From an uncultured Granulosicoccaceae bacterium (GTDB lineage Bacteria; Pseudomonadota; Gammaproteobacteria; Granulosicoccales; Granulosicoccaceae), in the NCBI GenBank assembly GCA_938006335.1, contig CALLMF010000025.1, positions 1 through 63,569 of the forward strand: a stretch of DNA of 63,569 nucleotides, in the 5' to 3' direction. Both the position numbers and the translations under genes were made by a program. Below the pieces are notes generated by a model that was not told the origin of the DNA, searched no databases, and was given only the letters and a program-made list of their open reading frames with translations. Shown here one piece after another: positions 1-9,029 of the stretch. Within the stretch, counting starts at the first letter, position 1. Each line of letters begins with the position of its first letter.

Positions 1-524
1 CGCCCACCAGTGAGGGTTTCGATCTCACCTGCGACGGAAGTCAGGACATCTTCCCGAGCAGATTGTTCGAGTGCCAGTGCCTTGTTGGTGCCACGCCCCA
101 TCTCCAGAACCCCTTGTGGCACCCACAAGAGCGTGGCTGGACCCTCGGCACCACCCTGGATGCGCTCAGTGATCCAATGGTCAGCTTCGTCCGCTTGAGC
201 GACCAATCGCTGACTGCTTGCCTCGACGACTTGAGACCTCGCCGAACTCAGCCAGCGCTTTCGCAATCGGAAGACACCATCGGGCAACTCGATATCCGCC
301 TCTACGGTGACAGGTCCCTTGCTGTAAGGCTGCAAGGATAGAACGGGCCTGGGTTTCGCCTTGTGTGGTTGAAAGAACAAGGCATTGACCGCATCGAAGA
401 TCGTCGACTTACCGTGCTCGTTCTCTTTTGCGAGCACATTGACACCATCGCCAATACCTTCAATAGCAATGCCTTGATCAGCAAAACGACGGACGTTGTG
501 CAATCGGATGGCGCGAAGCTTCAT
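1..524 (-). CDS. AAA-family ATPase, SbcC/YhaN-like (partial, N-terminus only)
   Basis: An open frame runs from the ATG at 524 to the left edge without a stop, so only the first ~174 residues are seen. It opens MKLRAIRLHNVRRFAD and carries a Walker A loop of the form KENEHGKST near residue 34, typical of the N-terminal half-ATPase of SbcC/Rad50/YhaN proteins, which later continue into a long coiled coil. The ATG overlaps the stop of the SbcD-type nuclease gene by 4 bases (ATGA), so the two are translationally coupled. By family knowledge the pair forms an ATP-driven nuclease that processes DNA ends or hairpins. The coiled coil and C-terminal ATPase half lie outside the window, so the exact subfamily cannot be settled. 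Confidence 0.85.
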   Translation of the reverse strand, partial: MKLRAIRLHNVRRFADQGIAIEGIGDGVNVLAKENEHGKSTIFDAVNALFFQPHKAKPRPVLSLQPYSKGPVTVEADIELPDGVFRLRKRWLSSARSQVVEASSQRLVAQADEADHWITERIQGGAEGPATLLWVPQGVLEMGRGTNKALALEQSAREDVLTSVAGEIETLTGG

Positions 525-1639
525 GCAAGCTCCATGACGTAGCCATACAAGCGGTTGAGCGCATTACGAGCAATCGCCTGATCATCCGCAGACAGCTTCG
601 GGTCATTGACTTGTGCGTAGAGCGTATCGGCTGCAACGCGCAGCACGCCTGCCCGGTCGATGCGATCAAGATCATCAACCTCATACTCGACGGCTAGGCT
701 GGTTTCCCGCCAGACAAGGCGAGCGAAGTCCGGCTCGGCATCAGCCAGCGCCTTGAGCAATGCATCCCGATCGCCCGGGCTCACGCGCCCCGACAACTCG
801 ATCTGCATCAGCACATCGCGACGTTCGCTGGCGGCGGGCAGCTGCTCTGAAAGTTGCGTGATCCGGTCCGTACCCGGAACAAGATCAAGCGTGTGTTGCT
901 GCCACAGGAACTGCCCGGTTTGTACCGTCTCCACCTCTGGATCCGCACCCGCGCCGGACAGACTCACTACCAAGGCACAGCCTCGTCCATCGTGCTTGAA
1001 CTGATCGCTCTCCGGCGTTCCCGAATACCAGGTACGTGGCTCGATCTGCATACACCCATGCCAGTCCCCGAGCGCGAGATAGTCAAGCTGCGCACGCGCT
1101 GCACGATCCGGGGCGATGGTGTCCGTTGCATCATCCTCGGAGAACGATTGCACGCCACCGTGGGCCAATCCCACACGTATATGTCCGTCGGGTGTCTCGG
1201 CACTGTCCATCCAGGCACTCAGATCACGCCCGGCGCGGCGTGCAGGACACGGAGCGGGCAGCAAGGTGACGCGCTCAGCGAGCGTTATCGGCTCAGGAGC
1301 CAATGCAAGGGTCACGTTGCTCGGCGCCTCTTGCTGCAGGGTTAGCCACAACTCATCGGCCGCGAGGGAGTCGTGATTGCCGGGAAGAATCACCCAATGG
1401 ATTGCGTCGCTGCGACCCATCGCTCGAATGGCCTGTCGTCGGGTCGCTGGCGACGGAGTCTCGGCATCAAAAGTGTCGCCAGCCAACAAGATGTGCGAAG
1501 CCTTGTAACGCTCGGCAAGATCAGCAAGCGCATCGATCTTCTGGAACCGCGCTTCCACCAGACGGCCTCGCACGTCTCCCGGCATTTGCCCGAAGGGTTT
1601 GCCAAGGTGAAGATCCGAACTGTGAATGAACCGGAACAC
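521..1639 (-). CDS. SbcD/YhaO-type DNA repair exonuclease (metallophosphoesterase)
   Basis: A 372-residue calcineurin-like phosphoesterase. The metal-binding motifs occur in family order: HSSDLHLG at the N-terminus, AGDTFD near residue 54, GNHD near 88, AHGG near 160 and LGDWHG near 190. The C-terminal ~150 residues would be the capping domain that contacts the ATPase. It starts at a GTG (1639), because the HSSDLH motif lies only five residues in. Translation is coupled by an ATGA overlap to the SbcC/YhaN-like ATPase. Family knowledge gives Mn-dependent exo/endonuclease activity in DNA repair. It is slightly shorter than E. coli SbcD, and I call it SbcD/YhaO-type rather than sbcD itself. Confidence 0.85.
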   Translation of the reverse strand: MFRFIHSSDLHLGKPFGQMPGDVRGRLVEARFQKIDALADLAERYKASHILLAGDTFDAETPSPATRRQAIRAMGRSDAIHWVILPGNHDSLAADELWLTLQQEAPSNVTLALAPEPITLAERVTLLPAPCPARRAGRDLSAWMDSAETPDGHIRVGLAHGGVQSFSEDDATDTIAPDRAARAQLDYLALGDWHGCMQIEPRTWYSGTPESDQFKHDGRGCALVVSLSGAGADPEVETVQTGQFLWQQHTLDLVPGTDRITQLSEQLPAASERRDVLMQIELSGRVSPGDRDALLKALADAEPDFARLVWRETSLAVEYEVDDLDRIDRAGVLRVAADTLYAQVNDPKLSADDQAIARNALNRLYGYVMELA

Positions 1640-1751
1640 TGAGCGAGAAGTGCCGTCTGTCTGGGTGGGCGGCGATTTTACACCACGCGCCTTGTACGCC
1701 CTGCATGACTAGCTTCGCGCGTCGCGCTTGCTTACCTGTCCGCAGGATGAC

Positions 1752-2324
1752 TCACTGTCTCGACAAGTATTCGATCAACCGGTCGGTCGCAGCATCAGGC
1801 GGAAATACCGGGTAGACCACGTGCTCGATGGCGCCGTCGCGCAACACCAGGGTGACGCGCTTGTTCAAGGTCATGCCAGTGGCTTCAAACGTCGGCAAGG
1901 ACAAACCCCTGGTGAATGAGAGCGATTCATCGCTGAGCAACGGATACGTAAGGCCAAGGCGGTCCACGGCCTCACGTTGGTAGGCGCTGTCCTGTGTGGA
2001 CAGGCCGAACACCTGGACGCCAAGATTGATGAACTCGGCATGCAGATCCCGAAACCGGCAACTCTGCGGCGTACAACCGCGAGCACCAGGGATGTCGTCC
2101 CACCCCTCGGGGAGCGGCACGCCCGGCCGCCCGGTGCGCGGATAAACGAAAAGCACCGCCCTACCAAGCGTTGCCGACAGGTCGACCAAGGAGCCGTCTG
2201 TCGCCTCGAGCGCCAACGCGGGAAGCGCTGTACCAGCAGTCAAGTGGCTGCAAGCCCCGTCATCGACAGGTCTGGGCAGATCGTCGGGCAATGCTGCCAG
2301 CACCGGGGTTGTATTATTTGACAT
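1752..2324 (-). CDS. Peroxiredoxin (AhpC/TSA family)
   Basis: A 190-residue thioredoxin-fold protein. It has a redoxin core (GRAVLFVYPRTGRPG), then a cysteine-containing motif GARGCTPQSCRFRD about residue 80, where the first Cys is the likely peroxidatic residue and the second, five residues on, a possible resolving Cys as in the PrxQ/BCP type. FGLSTQ and YPLLSDE follow as in peroxiredoxins. The start ATG is preceded by GGAGGATAT, a good ribosome-binding site. It would reduce hydroperoxides in the cytoplasm. It lies downstream of the Liv transporter genes on the same strand but is separated by an AT-rich 126-base gap, so it is probably its own unit. Confidence 0.85.
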   Translation of the reverse strand: MSNNTTPVLAALPDDLPRPVDDGACSHLTAGTALPALALEATDGSLVDLSATLGRAVLFVYPRTGRPGVPLPEGWDDIPGARGCTPQSCRFRDLHAEFINLGVQVFGLSTQDSAYQREAVDRLGLTYPLLSDESLSFTRGLSLPTFEATGMTLNKRVTLVLRDGAIEHVVYPVFPPDAATDRLIEYLSRQ

Positions 2325-2393
2325 ATATCCTCCGATGCGCTTAAAGCACCAGAAAACGACCGAAAAACCATCGAATAAGGGGCCAAATCGGGC

Positions 2394-2438
2394 AAAAAAT
2401 CAGACCAAATTCAGTAGAAACAACTACTTACCGTGGTC
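2394..2438 (-). terminator. Possible terminator after livF
   Basis: Reading the minus strand, 12 bases past the livF stop, two nested short arms (GACCA with TGGTC and AGTAG with CTACT, separated by an internal loop) are followed by TGATTTTTT. The stem is interrupted and weak, but the position and T-run fit an intrinsic terminator that separates the transporter operon from the peroxiredoxin gene. Confidence 0.35.
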
Positions 2439-2450
2439 CGACCCCATGAA

Positions 2451-3209
2451 TTAGATGGCAAGGTATTCGTGGCGGAGGGCTTCGTCGTCGAGGACTTCCT
2501 GGGCGGCGCCTGCGTAGACGATTTCGCCGGTGTCGAGGATGAGGGCCTTGTCGGCGAGCTTGAGTGCGGCAACGGCGTTCTGTTCGACGATGATCGTGGT
2601 GATGCCTTCGTTCTTGACCTCGATCAGTGCGCGTTCGATGTCGTGCCGCACCACGGGGGCGAGGCCTTCGTAGGGCTCGTCAAGCAACAGGAGCTTGAGG
2701 TCACGTGCCAGTGCGCGACCGATGGCAAGCATCTGCTGCTCGCCCCCGGACAGGGTCGTGCCTTCCTGCTTGCGGCGTTCCTTGAGTCGCGGAAACAGCG
2801 AGTAGATACGGTCGTAGCTCCAGCCTGGCTCGCCGGAGATGCGCGCAAGGTCGATGTTCTCTTCGACGGTCAGTCCCTGAATGATGCGGCGATCTTCGGG
2901 TACGAGTTGTATGCCAGCCAGTGACGCCTGCCAATCCTTGGAGTCGTGCAGGGCTTTCCCGCGCAACCAGATCTCACCAGCGCGCAGCTCGGGAGCTGCG
3001 GTGCGTGCGATCGAGCGCAGGGTCGAGGTCTTGCCTGCACCGTTGCGGCCAAGCAGGGCAACGATCTCGCCTTCGTTCACCGTGAACGAGACATCCTGCA
3101 CGATGTAGCTGTCACCGTAGTAGGACTTCAGGCCGGACACACCGAAGTAGGCGTCGCGAACTGCCGCAGGGCTGGGGGCAGTTACGCTGGCAACGGTTTG
3201 GGCACTCAT
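2451..3209 (-). CDS. livF: Branched-chain-type ABC transporter ATP-binding protein LivF
   Basis: A 252-residue ATPase of the LivF type. Walker A is GRNGAGKTS near residue 55, the signature is LSGGEQQMLAIGRALA, and Walker B LLLLDEPYEGLAP follows. The N-terminal ~20 residues (Ala/Ser-rich) extend beyond the usual LivF start. The ATG overlaps the livG stop by 4 bases. With LivG it would energise import through the LivH/LivM channel. The substrate could be a branched-chain amino acid, amide or urea-like compound; nothing in this subunit decides that. Confidence 0.9.
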   Translation of the reverse strand: MSAQTVASVTAPSPAAVRDAYFGVSGLKSYYGDSYIVQDVSFTVNEGEIVALLGRNGAGKTSTLRSIARTAAPELRAGEIWLRGKALHDSKDWQASLAGIQLVPEDRRIIQGLTVEENIDLARISGEPGWSYDRIYSLFPRLKERRKQEGTTLSGGEQQMLAIGRALARDLKLLLLDEPYEGLAPVVRHDIERALIEVKNEGITTIIVEQNAVAALKLADKALILDTGEIVYAGAAQEVLDDEALRHEYLAI

Positions 3210-3967
3210 ACCTGTTCCTCCCCGAGGTAGGCTTCCTTGACGCGCGGATCGTTCTTCACTTCTTCAGGTGTTCCCTGGCAGATGATGCGACCGCCGGCAA
3301 GCACGGATATGCGGTCAGCCAGGCTGAATACGACGTGCATGTCATGCTCGATGATGACCTTGGTCATGCCTGACGCCTTGATTTTCTTGAGCAGATCGAT
3401 GGTTGCATTGGTGTCGTGACGTGCCATGCCTGCAGTAGGTTCGTCAAGCAACAGCAACCTCGGCTCCTGCGCAAGACCCATCGCGAGCTCAAGGCGTCGC
3501 TTGTCGCCACGTGACAGGCTGGTTGCGAGCGATTGGATCTGTGGGCCGAGCCCGAGGTCTTCGAGGATGTCAGTGGCCTTCTTGCGCACGTCCACCTCCG
3601 ACCAGAAGCGTCGGAACCAGCGCAGCTTGAAACTGCCATCGCGCTTGGCAAGGATCGGCACCATCACGTTTTCGAGCAGGTTCAGGTCGGGGAAGATCTC
3701 CGGCGTCTGGAACACACGAACCACGCCGAGCTGATTGATCTCGTGCGGCGCGCGCCCGGTGAGGTTCTCTCCGTCGAATACGACATGGCCGGTATCCGGC
3801 TTGAGTCGACCAATGCAGACATTGAGTAGGGTGGACTTGCCTGCACCGTTGGGCCCGATGATGGCGTGCGTCTCGCCTTCCTTGACCGACAGGTCGATAT
3901 CGGACAAGGCGTGGAGGCCTGCAAAGCTCTTGTGCACGTCGGCAACGTGCAGGACGGTGTTGTCCAT
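3206..3967 (-). CDS. livG: Branched-chain-type ABC transporter ATP-binding protein LivG
   Basis: A 253-residue ATPase. Walker A is GPNGAGKSTLL near residue 39; LSRGDKRRLELAMGLA is the ABC signature, with Arg in place of the usual second Gly; LLLLDEPTAGMA is Walker B. The LivG-type long insert between Walker A and the signature contains LLENVMVPI. Its 3' end overlaps livF by 4 bases and its start lies 18 bases after the livM stop, so it is the fourth gene of one operon. Confidence 0.9.
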   Translation of the reverse strand: MDNTVLHVADVHKSFAGLHALSDIDLSVKEGETHAIIGPNGAGKSTLLNVCIGRLKPDTGHVVFDGENLTGRAPHEINQLGVVRVFQTPEIFPDLNLLENVMVPILAKRDGSFKLRWFRRFWSEVDVRKKATDILEDLGLGPQIQSLATSLSRGDKRRLELAMGLAQEPRLLLLDEPTAGMARHDTNATIDLLKKIKASGMTKVIIEHDMHVVFSLADRISVLAGGRIICQGTPEEVKNDPRVKEAYLGEEQV

Positions 3968-3985
3968 GATGCTCTTCTCCTGTGC

Positions 3986-5137
3986 TCAGGCTTGCGTGGT
4001 GGATGCGGCTGCCGCAGATGCGCTCTCGGGTGACTTCTGACCTCGACGGAACAGTCCACCGATACGTCGTACACCTTCCATGATGCCGCCGGGCAGGAAG
4101 ATGACAACAATCACGAACATCAGGCCAAGCGTCAGGTGCCAGCTCTTGCCAACAAACATGCTGGCAACGCTGACCATGATTTCCTGCAGCCCATCCGGTA
4201 ATGCTGCGAAGACCTGATTGAGCTGCGTTGTGTTGTAGGCGGAGAAGATGTTCTCGAAGTACTTGATGATGCCCGCGCCGAGCACCGGCCCGATCAATGT
4301 GCCTGCACCACCGAGAATGGTCATCAACACGACTTCGCCCGAGGCGGTCCATTGCATCCGCTCAGCGCCTGCCAGCGGATCCGTGACAGCCATGAGACCA
4401 CCGGCGAGTCCGGCGTACATGCCGGAAATCACGAATACGGCCAAGAGGTAGGGCCGGGTGTTGAAACCCGTGTAGGACATCCGCGTCTGGTTGGACTTGA
4501 TGGCACGCAACATCGTGCCAAACGGCGACCGGAAGATGCGCAGGGAGATGAAGAAGCCAATGATCAGCACGACAGCACAGAAGTAGAAACCCGGCATTCC
4601 GCTCATCTTGATGCCGAACAGGTTGGTCGACGGCAGCGAGCGACCAACAACCTCACCCATGGCGGTATCAATGACACGTGGATCCGACAAGGTGAGCTGC
4701 AATCCGCTCTCGCCGTTGGTGATGGGCGTCAACACCGAGTAGGCGAGGTTGTAGGACATCTGAGCAAACGCCAGCGTCAGGATCGAGAAGTAGATGCCGG
4801 AACGACGAAGGCTTACAAAGCCGATGACCAGTGCAAAGAGCCCTGCCGTGAGAATGGCAAGACCGATCGCAGGCAGCACGTTCATCGTCAACAGCTTGAA
4901 ACTCCAGACCGCCGTGTAAGAGCCGACTCCGAGAAAGGCGGCATGCCCAAAGGACAGGTAGCCCGTCAGTCCGAACAACAGATTGAAGCCGATGGCAAAC
5001 AGGCCGAAAATCGCGAACCGCTGCATCAGGTCCGGGTAGTTGGCGCCGATTGGAGCCAGCCAGATCGGCATCGTCAGCACTACCGCGGAAAACAGCAGAA
5101 ACAACATCCAGTCGCTGGCAGCAGAAAATTTGAACAT
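3986..5137 (-). CDS. livM: Branched-chain-type ABC transporter permease LivM
   Basis: A 383-residue inner-membrane permease with about ten hydrophobic segments. It has the LivM hallmarks [25 protein letters not shown] near residue 50-75 and the cytoplasmic coupling loop [21 protein letters not shown] near residue 230. A polar Ser/Ala-rich tail follows the last segment. It pairs with LivH to form the channel. The ATG at 5137 fits the family N-terminus; the gap to livH is 59 bases. Confidence 0.9.
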   Translation of the reverse strand: MFKFSAASDWMLFLLFSAVVLTMPIWLAPIGANYPDLMQRFAIFGLFAIGFNLLFGLTGYLSFGHAAFLGVGSYTAVWSFKLLTMNVLPAIGLAILTAGLFALVIGFVSLRRSGIYFSILTLAFAQMSYNLAYSVLTPITNGESGLQLTLSDPRVIDTAMGEVVGRSLPSTNLFGIKMSGMPGFYFCAVVLIIGFFISLRIFRSPFGTMLRAIKSNQTRMSYTGFNTRPYLLAVFVISGMYAGLAGGLMAVTDPLAGAERMQWTASGEVVLMTILGGAGTLIGPVLGAGIIKYFENIFSAYNTTQLNQVFAALPDGLQEIMVSVASMFVGKSWHLTLGLMFVIVVIFLPGGIMEGVRRIGGLFRRGQKSPESASAAAASTTQA

Positions 5138-5196
5138 GCTTCGAGGTCTCGCTCGGTGTTACGGAATCGGGGATGAAAGCCTGAACGCGATGCGCG

Positions 5197-6213
5197 TCAG
5201 TCTTCCATGACCCCTTTGCGGCCCATCAGGCCCCGCGGCATCGTCAACAGAACCACGACGGCCACCAGATAGATGATGATCTGGTCGATACCCGGAATGA
5301 TCGACTTGACCTCCGTCATCGACGCGAAGGATTGAAGGATGCCGAGCAGGAAGCCCGCAGCCACTGCACCACCCAAGGATCCCATGCCACCGACAACAAC
5401 CACGACGAAGGACAACACCAGAAAGTCCATGCCTATGTGATAGTCCGGCGGCAGTATCGGCGTGTACATGACACCAGCAAGCCCGGCACACACGGCCGCC
5501 AACGCAAACACGATGGTGAAACGACGCTCGATATCGATACCCAACAGCCCCACGGTTTCGCGATCCTGCATGCCAGCACGTACCACCATGCCGAAAGTGG
5601 TGAACCGAAGAAAAGCGAATGCAGCCCCGATGACCAGCAGCGCAAAGGCGAGGTAGATCAGGCGCCACCACGGGTACACGATGTTATCGCCGAGACCGAA
5701 CCAGGCACCGATGTTGGCCGATGTAGCCACCGCTGCGGGAGCAAGCTGCGGAATCGGGTTGGCTCCATAGAAATGCTTGATGATTTCCTGGAGCACGATG
5801 GCGAGGCCGAAGGTCACCAGGATCTGGTCAGCGTGAGCACGCTTGTAGAAGTGGCGAATCAACCCGCGTTCCATGATCCAGCCAATCAACAGCATCACCG
5901 GAATGGCCACGATGATGGATAGCGGCACCGAGTAGTCGACGATGATCGGCCCCCAGGTCGGAAACTTGGCTTCGAGGATCGGCACTTCCTTGAATGCGTC
6001 AAAGAAGGTGATGCTCTCGTCCTTGACCTTGGTGGACAACGTCAACAGTTGGTTCAATGAAACCGCGCAAAACGCCCCGAGCATGAACAAGGCGCCGTGC
6101 GCGAAGTTGACGACGCCAAGCGTGCCAAACGTGAGAGTCAAGCCCAGGGCTATCAGCGCATAGGCACCGCCCTTGTCGAGTCCGTTCAGGATCTGCAGCA
6201 GTATCGCGTCCAC
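5197..6213 (-). CDS. livH: Branched-chain-type ABC transporter permease LivH
   Basis: A 338-residue permease with eight or more hydrophobic segments, the LivH motif GGAYALIALGLTLTFGTLGV followed by NFAHGALFMLGAF near the N-terminus, and LRFTTFGMVVRAGMQDRETVGLLG as the coupling loop. I chose the GTG at 6213 because the encoded VDAILLQILNGLDKGG matches where LivH proteins start. A TTG 31 codons upstream is in frame but adds an unlikely polar leader. It follows the binding-protein gene after a 308-base gap containing a strong hairpin. Confidence 0.9.
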   Translation of the reverse strand: MDAILLQILNGLDKGGAYALIALGLTLTFGTLGVVNFAHGALFMLGAFCAVSLNQLLTLSTKVKDESITFFDAFKEVPILEAKFPTWGPIIVDYSVPLSIIVAIPVMLLIGWIMERGLIRHFYKRAHADQILVTFGLAIVLQEIIKHFYGANPIPQLAPAAVATSANIGAWFGLGDNIVYPWWRLIYLAFALLVIGAAFAFLRFTTFGMVVRAGMQDRETVGLLGIDIERRFTIVFALAAVCAGLAGVMYTPILPPDYHIGMDFLVLSFVVVVVGGMGSLGGAVAAGFLLGILQSFASMTEVKSIIPGIDQIIIYLVAVVVLLTMPRGLMGRKGVMED

Positions 6214-6521
6214 GGTTTCGGGTCTCGTTAAAGTGTCCGGGCCCCCGGCGCATCTCTCCTGACGCGTATCCAGCAAACGGGCGCGGAGAGGCTCGACGGC
6301 GAGCAAACAGTCAAGGAAGGAATCAGCACAACACCATCCTCTCGGGACGATGTCTACGAACGGGGTGCAGCAGACTCGGGGAGTGAACGCTCGTCATTGA
6401 AGGGCTCCAGAGGATTCTCCCTTCAGACATTTCGACACGTCACCGGAGATGCTGCCCCGATGAAAACTGGGGGGGACATGCACACCGACCGGAAACGGCC
6501 GGCGTGCATGCCCCAGACGCA
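6214..6521. other. 308-base gap between binding-protein gene and livH
   Basis: Apart from the hairpin at 6472-6514 I see no gene here. No open frame has a credible start or family motif. The gap would be transcribed as part of the operon if the hairpin allows read-through. Confidence 0.6.
6472..6514 (-). terminator. Strong hairpin directly after the binding-protein stop (attenuator or mRNA stabiliser)
   Basis: Eight bases after the binding-protein stop, a 15-pair stem (arms 6477-6491 and 6496-6510, loop of four) is extended by four more G-C pairs after a one-base bulge. Read on the minus strand the only irregular pairs are two G-U wobbles; read on the plus strand they would be A-C mismatches, so it is selected as a minus-strand RNA. 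A short TTTT follows within about 10 bases. It probably sets a high binding-protein to permease ratio by partial termination or 3'-end protection. Confidence 0.65.
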
Positions 6522-7889
6522 TCAGGCGCCGTTGTTGCAGGTACCGAGATCGCCACCAGCAAACATCGGGTGATCGACCGGGTATTCAACTTGCGAACGT
6601 GGCGTAACTTCAACCACTTCCAGAAGGTCGAACTGAGATGAGGGGTTTTCCTTGCCCTTCACGACGAGTACGTCCTTGAAGCACTGGTGATCTTCAGCGC
6701 GGTATTCGGTCGGACCGTTACCCATGCCGTCGAACTTGAAGCCTTCGAGGGCTGCACCGACCTGGCACGGCTCAAAGGTACCGGCACGCTCACACGCATC
6801 TGCATACAGGAGAGTCTGTACGTAGCAGGTGTGTGCAGCCTGTGACGGCGGGAAGCCGTACTCCTGACCAAAGCTCTTGACGAAAGCCTGGCTGCCTTCA
6901 TCAGGCAGTGACCAGTGCCAGTTGGTGGATCCGAAGATGCCCTTGACCGCGTCACCAGCACCCTGTGCCATCAGACGTGAGTACAGCGGCACGATGATGA
7001 CGAAGTCATTACCGTCAACCTGCTTGTCACGCAGACCGAACTGGATGGCCTGGGTCAGCGAGTTCACCATGTCCTTGCCGTAGTGGTTCAGGATCAGGGT
7101 GTCAGCGCCGGAGTTCAGAACCGGTGTGATGTACTGGCTGAAGTCACCAGCGCCAACGGGCGTCAGTACGTTCTGCGCGGTTTCCCAACCAATGGCTTCG
7201 GTAGAGGTCTGTACGGACTCCTGAGTGGTGTAACCCCAGGTGTAATCAGCGGTCAGGTGGTAGGCGTTACGGTTGTTGCCGTAGGCCTTCTCGAGTACCG
7301 GACCCAAAGCCGCGCCGGACATGTACGCGTTGAAGAAGTGACGGAAGCCGTTGGCTTTCTTGTCCTTGCCGGTGGTGTCGTTGGAGTGCGTGAGGCCAGC
7401 CATGAAGATGACGCCCGCTTCCTGACACAGGCCCTGTACTGCGATGGCCACACCAGAAGAGGAACCGCCCGTGATCATCAGCGCCTTGTCCTTCTCGATC
7501 ATGCGCTTGGCAGACGCACGCGCTGCATCGGACTTGGTCTGGGTGTCGCCGGTGACGTACTCGACCTTCTTGCCGAGGATGCCTTCGCCGGTCAACGCAC
7601 TGGGCTTGAACGTGTTCATCATGCCGCCGTCGCCTTCACCGTTGAGGTGCTTGACAGCCAGCTTGTAGGCGCGAAGTTCATCAGCGCCTTCGTCAGCGTA
7701 TGCGCCTGACTGCGGCACGTTGAAGCCGAGGGTGACGGTGCCGCTGTCGCCCGGGTTGTTCAGGAAATCCGCACCGTAGGCATGACGCGTGAAGAACATC
7801 GGTGCGCCGCCTACTGCTGCCGCGCCCGCGCCGAGCTTGAGTACGTTACGACGGGAGATGTTGTCCGTCGGTTGCTTCTTGTCTGTCAT
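6522..7889 (-). CDS. Liv-type ABC transporter periplasmic substrate-binding protein
   Basis: A 455-residue type I periplasmic binding protein. I chose the ATG at 7889 because GGAGGAG stands about 11 bases upstream and the protein then begins with a twin-arginine-like signal: SRRNVLKLGAG at residues 12-22, a hydrophobic stretch, and a cleavage region near HAYGAD. The frame is open 56 codons further upstream but that leader is not signal-like. The mature part has VTLGFNVPQSGAYADEGADE and GGSSSGVAIAV motifs of amide/branched-chain/urea receptors. It is the first gene of the operon with livHMGF. The ligand is unknown. A Tat-exported receptor would fold before export. Confidence 0.85.
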   Translation of the reverse strand: MTDKKQPTDNISRRNVLKLGAGAAAVGGAPMFFTRHAYGADFLNNPGDSGTVTLGFNVPQSGAYADEGADELRAYKLAVKHLNGEGDGGMMNTFKPSALTGEGILGKKVEYVTGDTQTKSDAARASAKRMIEKDKALMITGGSSSGVAIAVQGLCQEAGVIFMAGLTHSNDTTGKDKKANGFRHFFNAYMSGAALGPVLEKAYGNNRNAYHLTADYTWGYTTQESVQTSTEAIGWETAQNVLTPVGAGDFSQYITPVLNSGADTLILNHYGKDMVNSLTQAIQFGLRDKQVDGNDFVIIVPLYSRLMAQGAGDAVKGIFGSTNWHWSLPDEGSQAFVKSFGQEYGFPPSQAAHTCYVQTLLYADACERAGTFEPCQVGAALEGFKFDGMGNGPTEYRAEDHQCFKDVLVVKGKENPSSQFDLLEVVEVTPRSQVEYPVDHPMFAGGDLGTCNNGA

Positions 7890-8242
7890 CGTTGAGTAAC
7901 TCCTCCGGGTGGTACTCGTGGGGCCAATGCAGAACGGGTCGCCCTGCATGGATCTTGATCCGGTGCCTTGTTCCAGGCTCGGCCTTTGTCGGTGGCCGGG
8001 TGACGGAAACTCAGGTCCGATAAGGGGGTGTCCTCCAGCTGGCACGGCCCACCCCAAACGTTCTGGGTCAGTATAGAAAAGGTGTCGTGACGAAAGGTCG
8101 AATAATTAATCGTCGAAATTTCAATGACTTGACTATCCGCGGCGTAATGTGAGGGGGTACAACAGCTAGCGCCGCCCCAACATTGTTACGAAAGGTAACA
8201 AGCACAACGGCCCAACCCGTCAGCGACCGCTGCCGTGACGGA
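7890..8242. other. 353-base upstream region of the Liv operon
   Basis: No gene is seen. On the minus strand TATACT (8075-8070) is a good -10 hexamer but lacks a clear -35 at 16-18 bases, and would give a leader of about 175 bases. A short dyad ATGCAG...CTGCAT (7927-7949) lies within that leader. A perfect 7-base palindrome with a five-base spacer (TTGTTAC/GTAACAA, 8183-8201) is the best operator candidate. The engB stop ends the region. Confidence 0.45.
8183..8201. promoter_or_regulatory. Perfect palindrome TTGTTAC-N5-GTAACAA, operator candidate
   Basis: Seven-base perfect arms separated by GAAAG, 294 bases upstream of the Liv binding-protein start and 42 bases past the engB stop. No T-run follows in either direction, so a protein-binding site is more likely than a terminator. 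No regulator gene lies next to it. Confidence 0.35.
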
Positions 8243-8848
8243 TCAGGGCAGATCCTTGCCGAACAGCCAATGATCCAGCACAGCATGAACATCGCCCACG
8301 CCTTCGGCCTTGAGGGCCGAAAAATCCTGCAAGGTAGCCTCTACCCCGGCATCAGCCAGCTGCCCCTGCACCCCCGCCACCGCACGGCCGCGGGCGGAGC
8401 GGGCGATCTTGTCACCCTTGGTCAGCAGCACGTGCAGCCCGATATCGGCCGCCTGCTGGATCTCCAGCAATTGCCAATCGACCGGCTGGAGGGGATGTCG
8501 GATATCCATCACGACGATCAGACCGACCAACGGTTCGCGCCCCAGCAGGTATTCGGTCATTGATCGCTGCCACGCCTGCTGTTTGCCGCGTGACACCTGG
8601 GCATAGCCGTAACCGGGAAGATCGACCAGGTAGCGATCCTCCGTCACGGCAAAGTGATTGATCAGCTGGGTACGGCCTGGCGTGCGGCTGGTGCGCGCCA
8701 GCTTGCCATTGCGGGTAAGCGTATTGATGGCGCTCGACTTGCCCGCGTTGGACCGCCCTGCAAAGGCGACTTCCGCGACGGTTTCCGGGCACTGGTCCGG
8801 AAACTCGGCGCTGCTGACGAATCGCGTACCAAAGTAGGCAGTGTTCAT
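8243..8848 (-). CDS. engB: Ribosome biogenesis GTPase EngB (YihA/YsxC)
   Basis: A 201-residue small GTPase. It has G1 GRSNAGKSS, the G2-region TPGRTQLINHF, G3 DLPGYGYAQV and G4 LTKGDK, the standard EngB arrangement. It assists assembly of the large ribosomal subunit. The ATG at 8848 gives a leader of about 24 residues before the core, close to the E. coli protein; an in-frame GTG at 8902 would add 18 residues. Divergent to the cytochrome c4 and dsbA genes, an order known from Pseudomonas and relatives. Confidence 0.92.
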   Translation of the reverse strand: MNTAYFGTRFVSSAEFPDQCPETVAEVAFAGRSNAGKSSAINTLTRNGKLARTSRTPGRTQLINHFAVTEDRYLVDLPGYGYAQVSRGKQQAWQRSMTEYLLGREPLVGLIVVMDIRHPLQPVDWQLLEIQQAADIGLHVLLTKGDKIARSARGRAVAGVQGQLADAGVEATLQDFSALKAEGVGDVHAVLDHWLFGKDLP

Positions 8849-9029
8849 GGGGTTCTGGTGGTCTGTCCAGTTGAATATTGGCGCGACAGACAGAGCTTTC
8901 ACCGCACTTCATGCGTAGAAGGTACACGCCAGCCGAGCAGGGTTATACACTCCCCTGCTGCGACGCGTGCGCCGCTCGCTTCATTCGGCAGGCGCACCTC
9001 TCACCCAGGCACCTCTCCAAGACTTCGCC

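Noticed and set aside
4352..5176. 274-codon open frame on the plus strand
   Set aside because: It is fully antisense to livM and its translation is low-complexity Arg/Gln/His-rich with no family motif.
6214..6306. Upstream TTG start for livH adding 31 residues
   Set aside because: The extra leader is polar and unlike LivH; the GTG at 6213 gives the family N-terminus.
7927..7949. Riboswitch in the leader of the Liv binding-protein gene
   Set aside because: Only one short dyad (ATGCAG/CTGCAT) is visible; no conserved multi-stem riboswitch pattern could be recognised.
7890..8057. Longer N-terminus for the Liv binding protein
   Set aside because: A strong GGAGGAG site and a twin-arginine-like signal peptide both point to the ATG at 7889.
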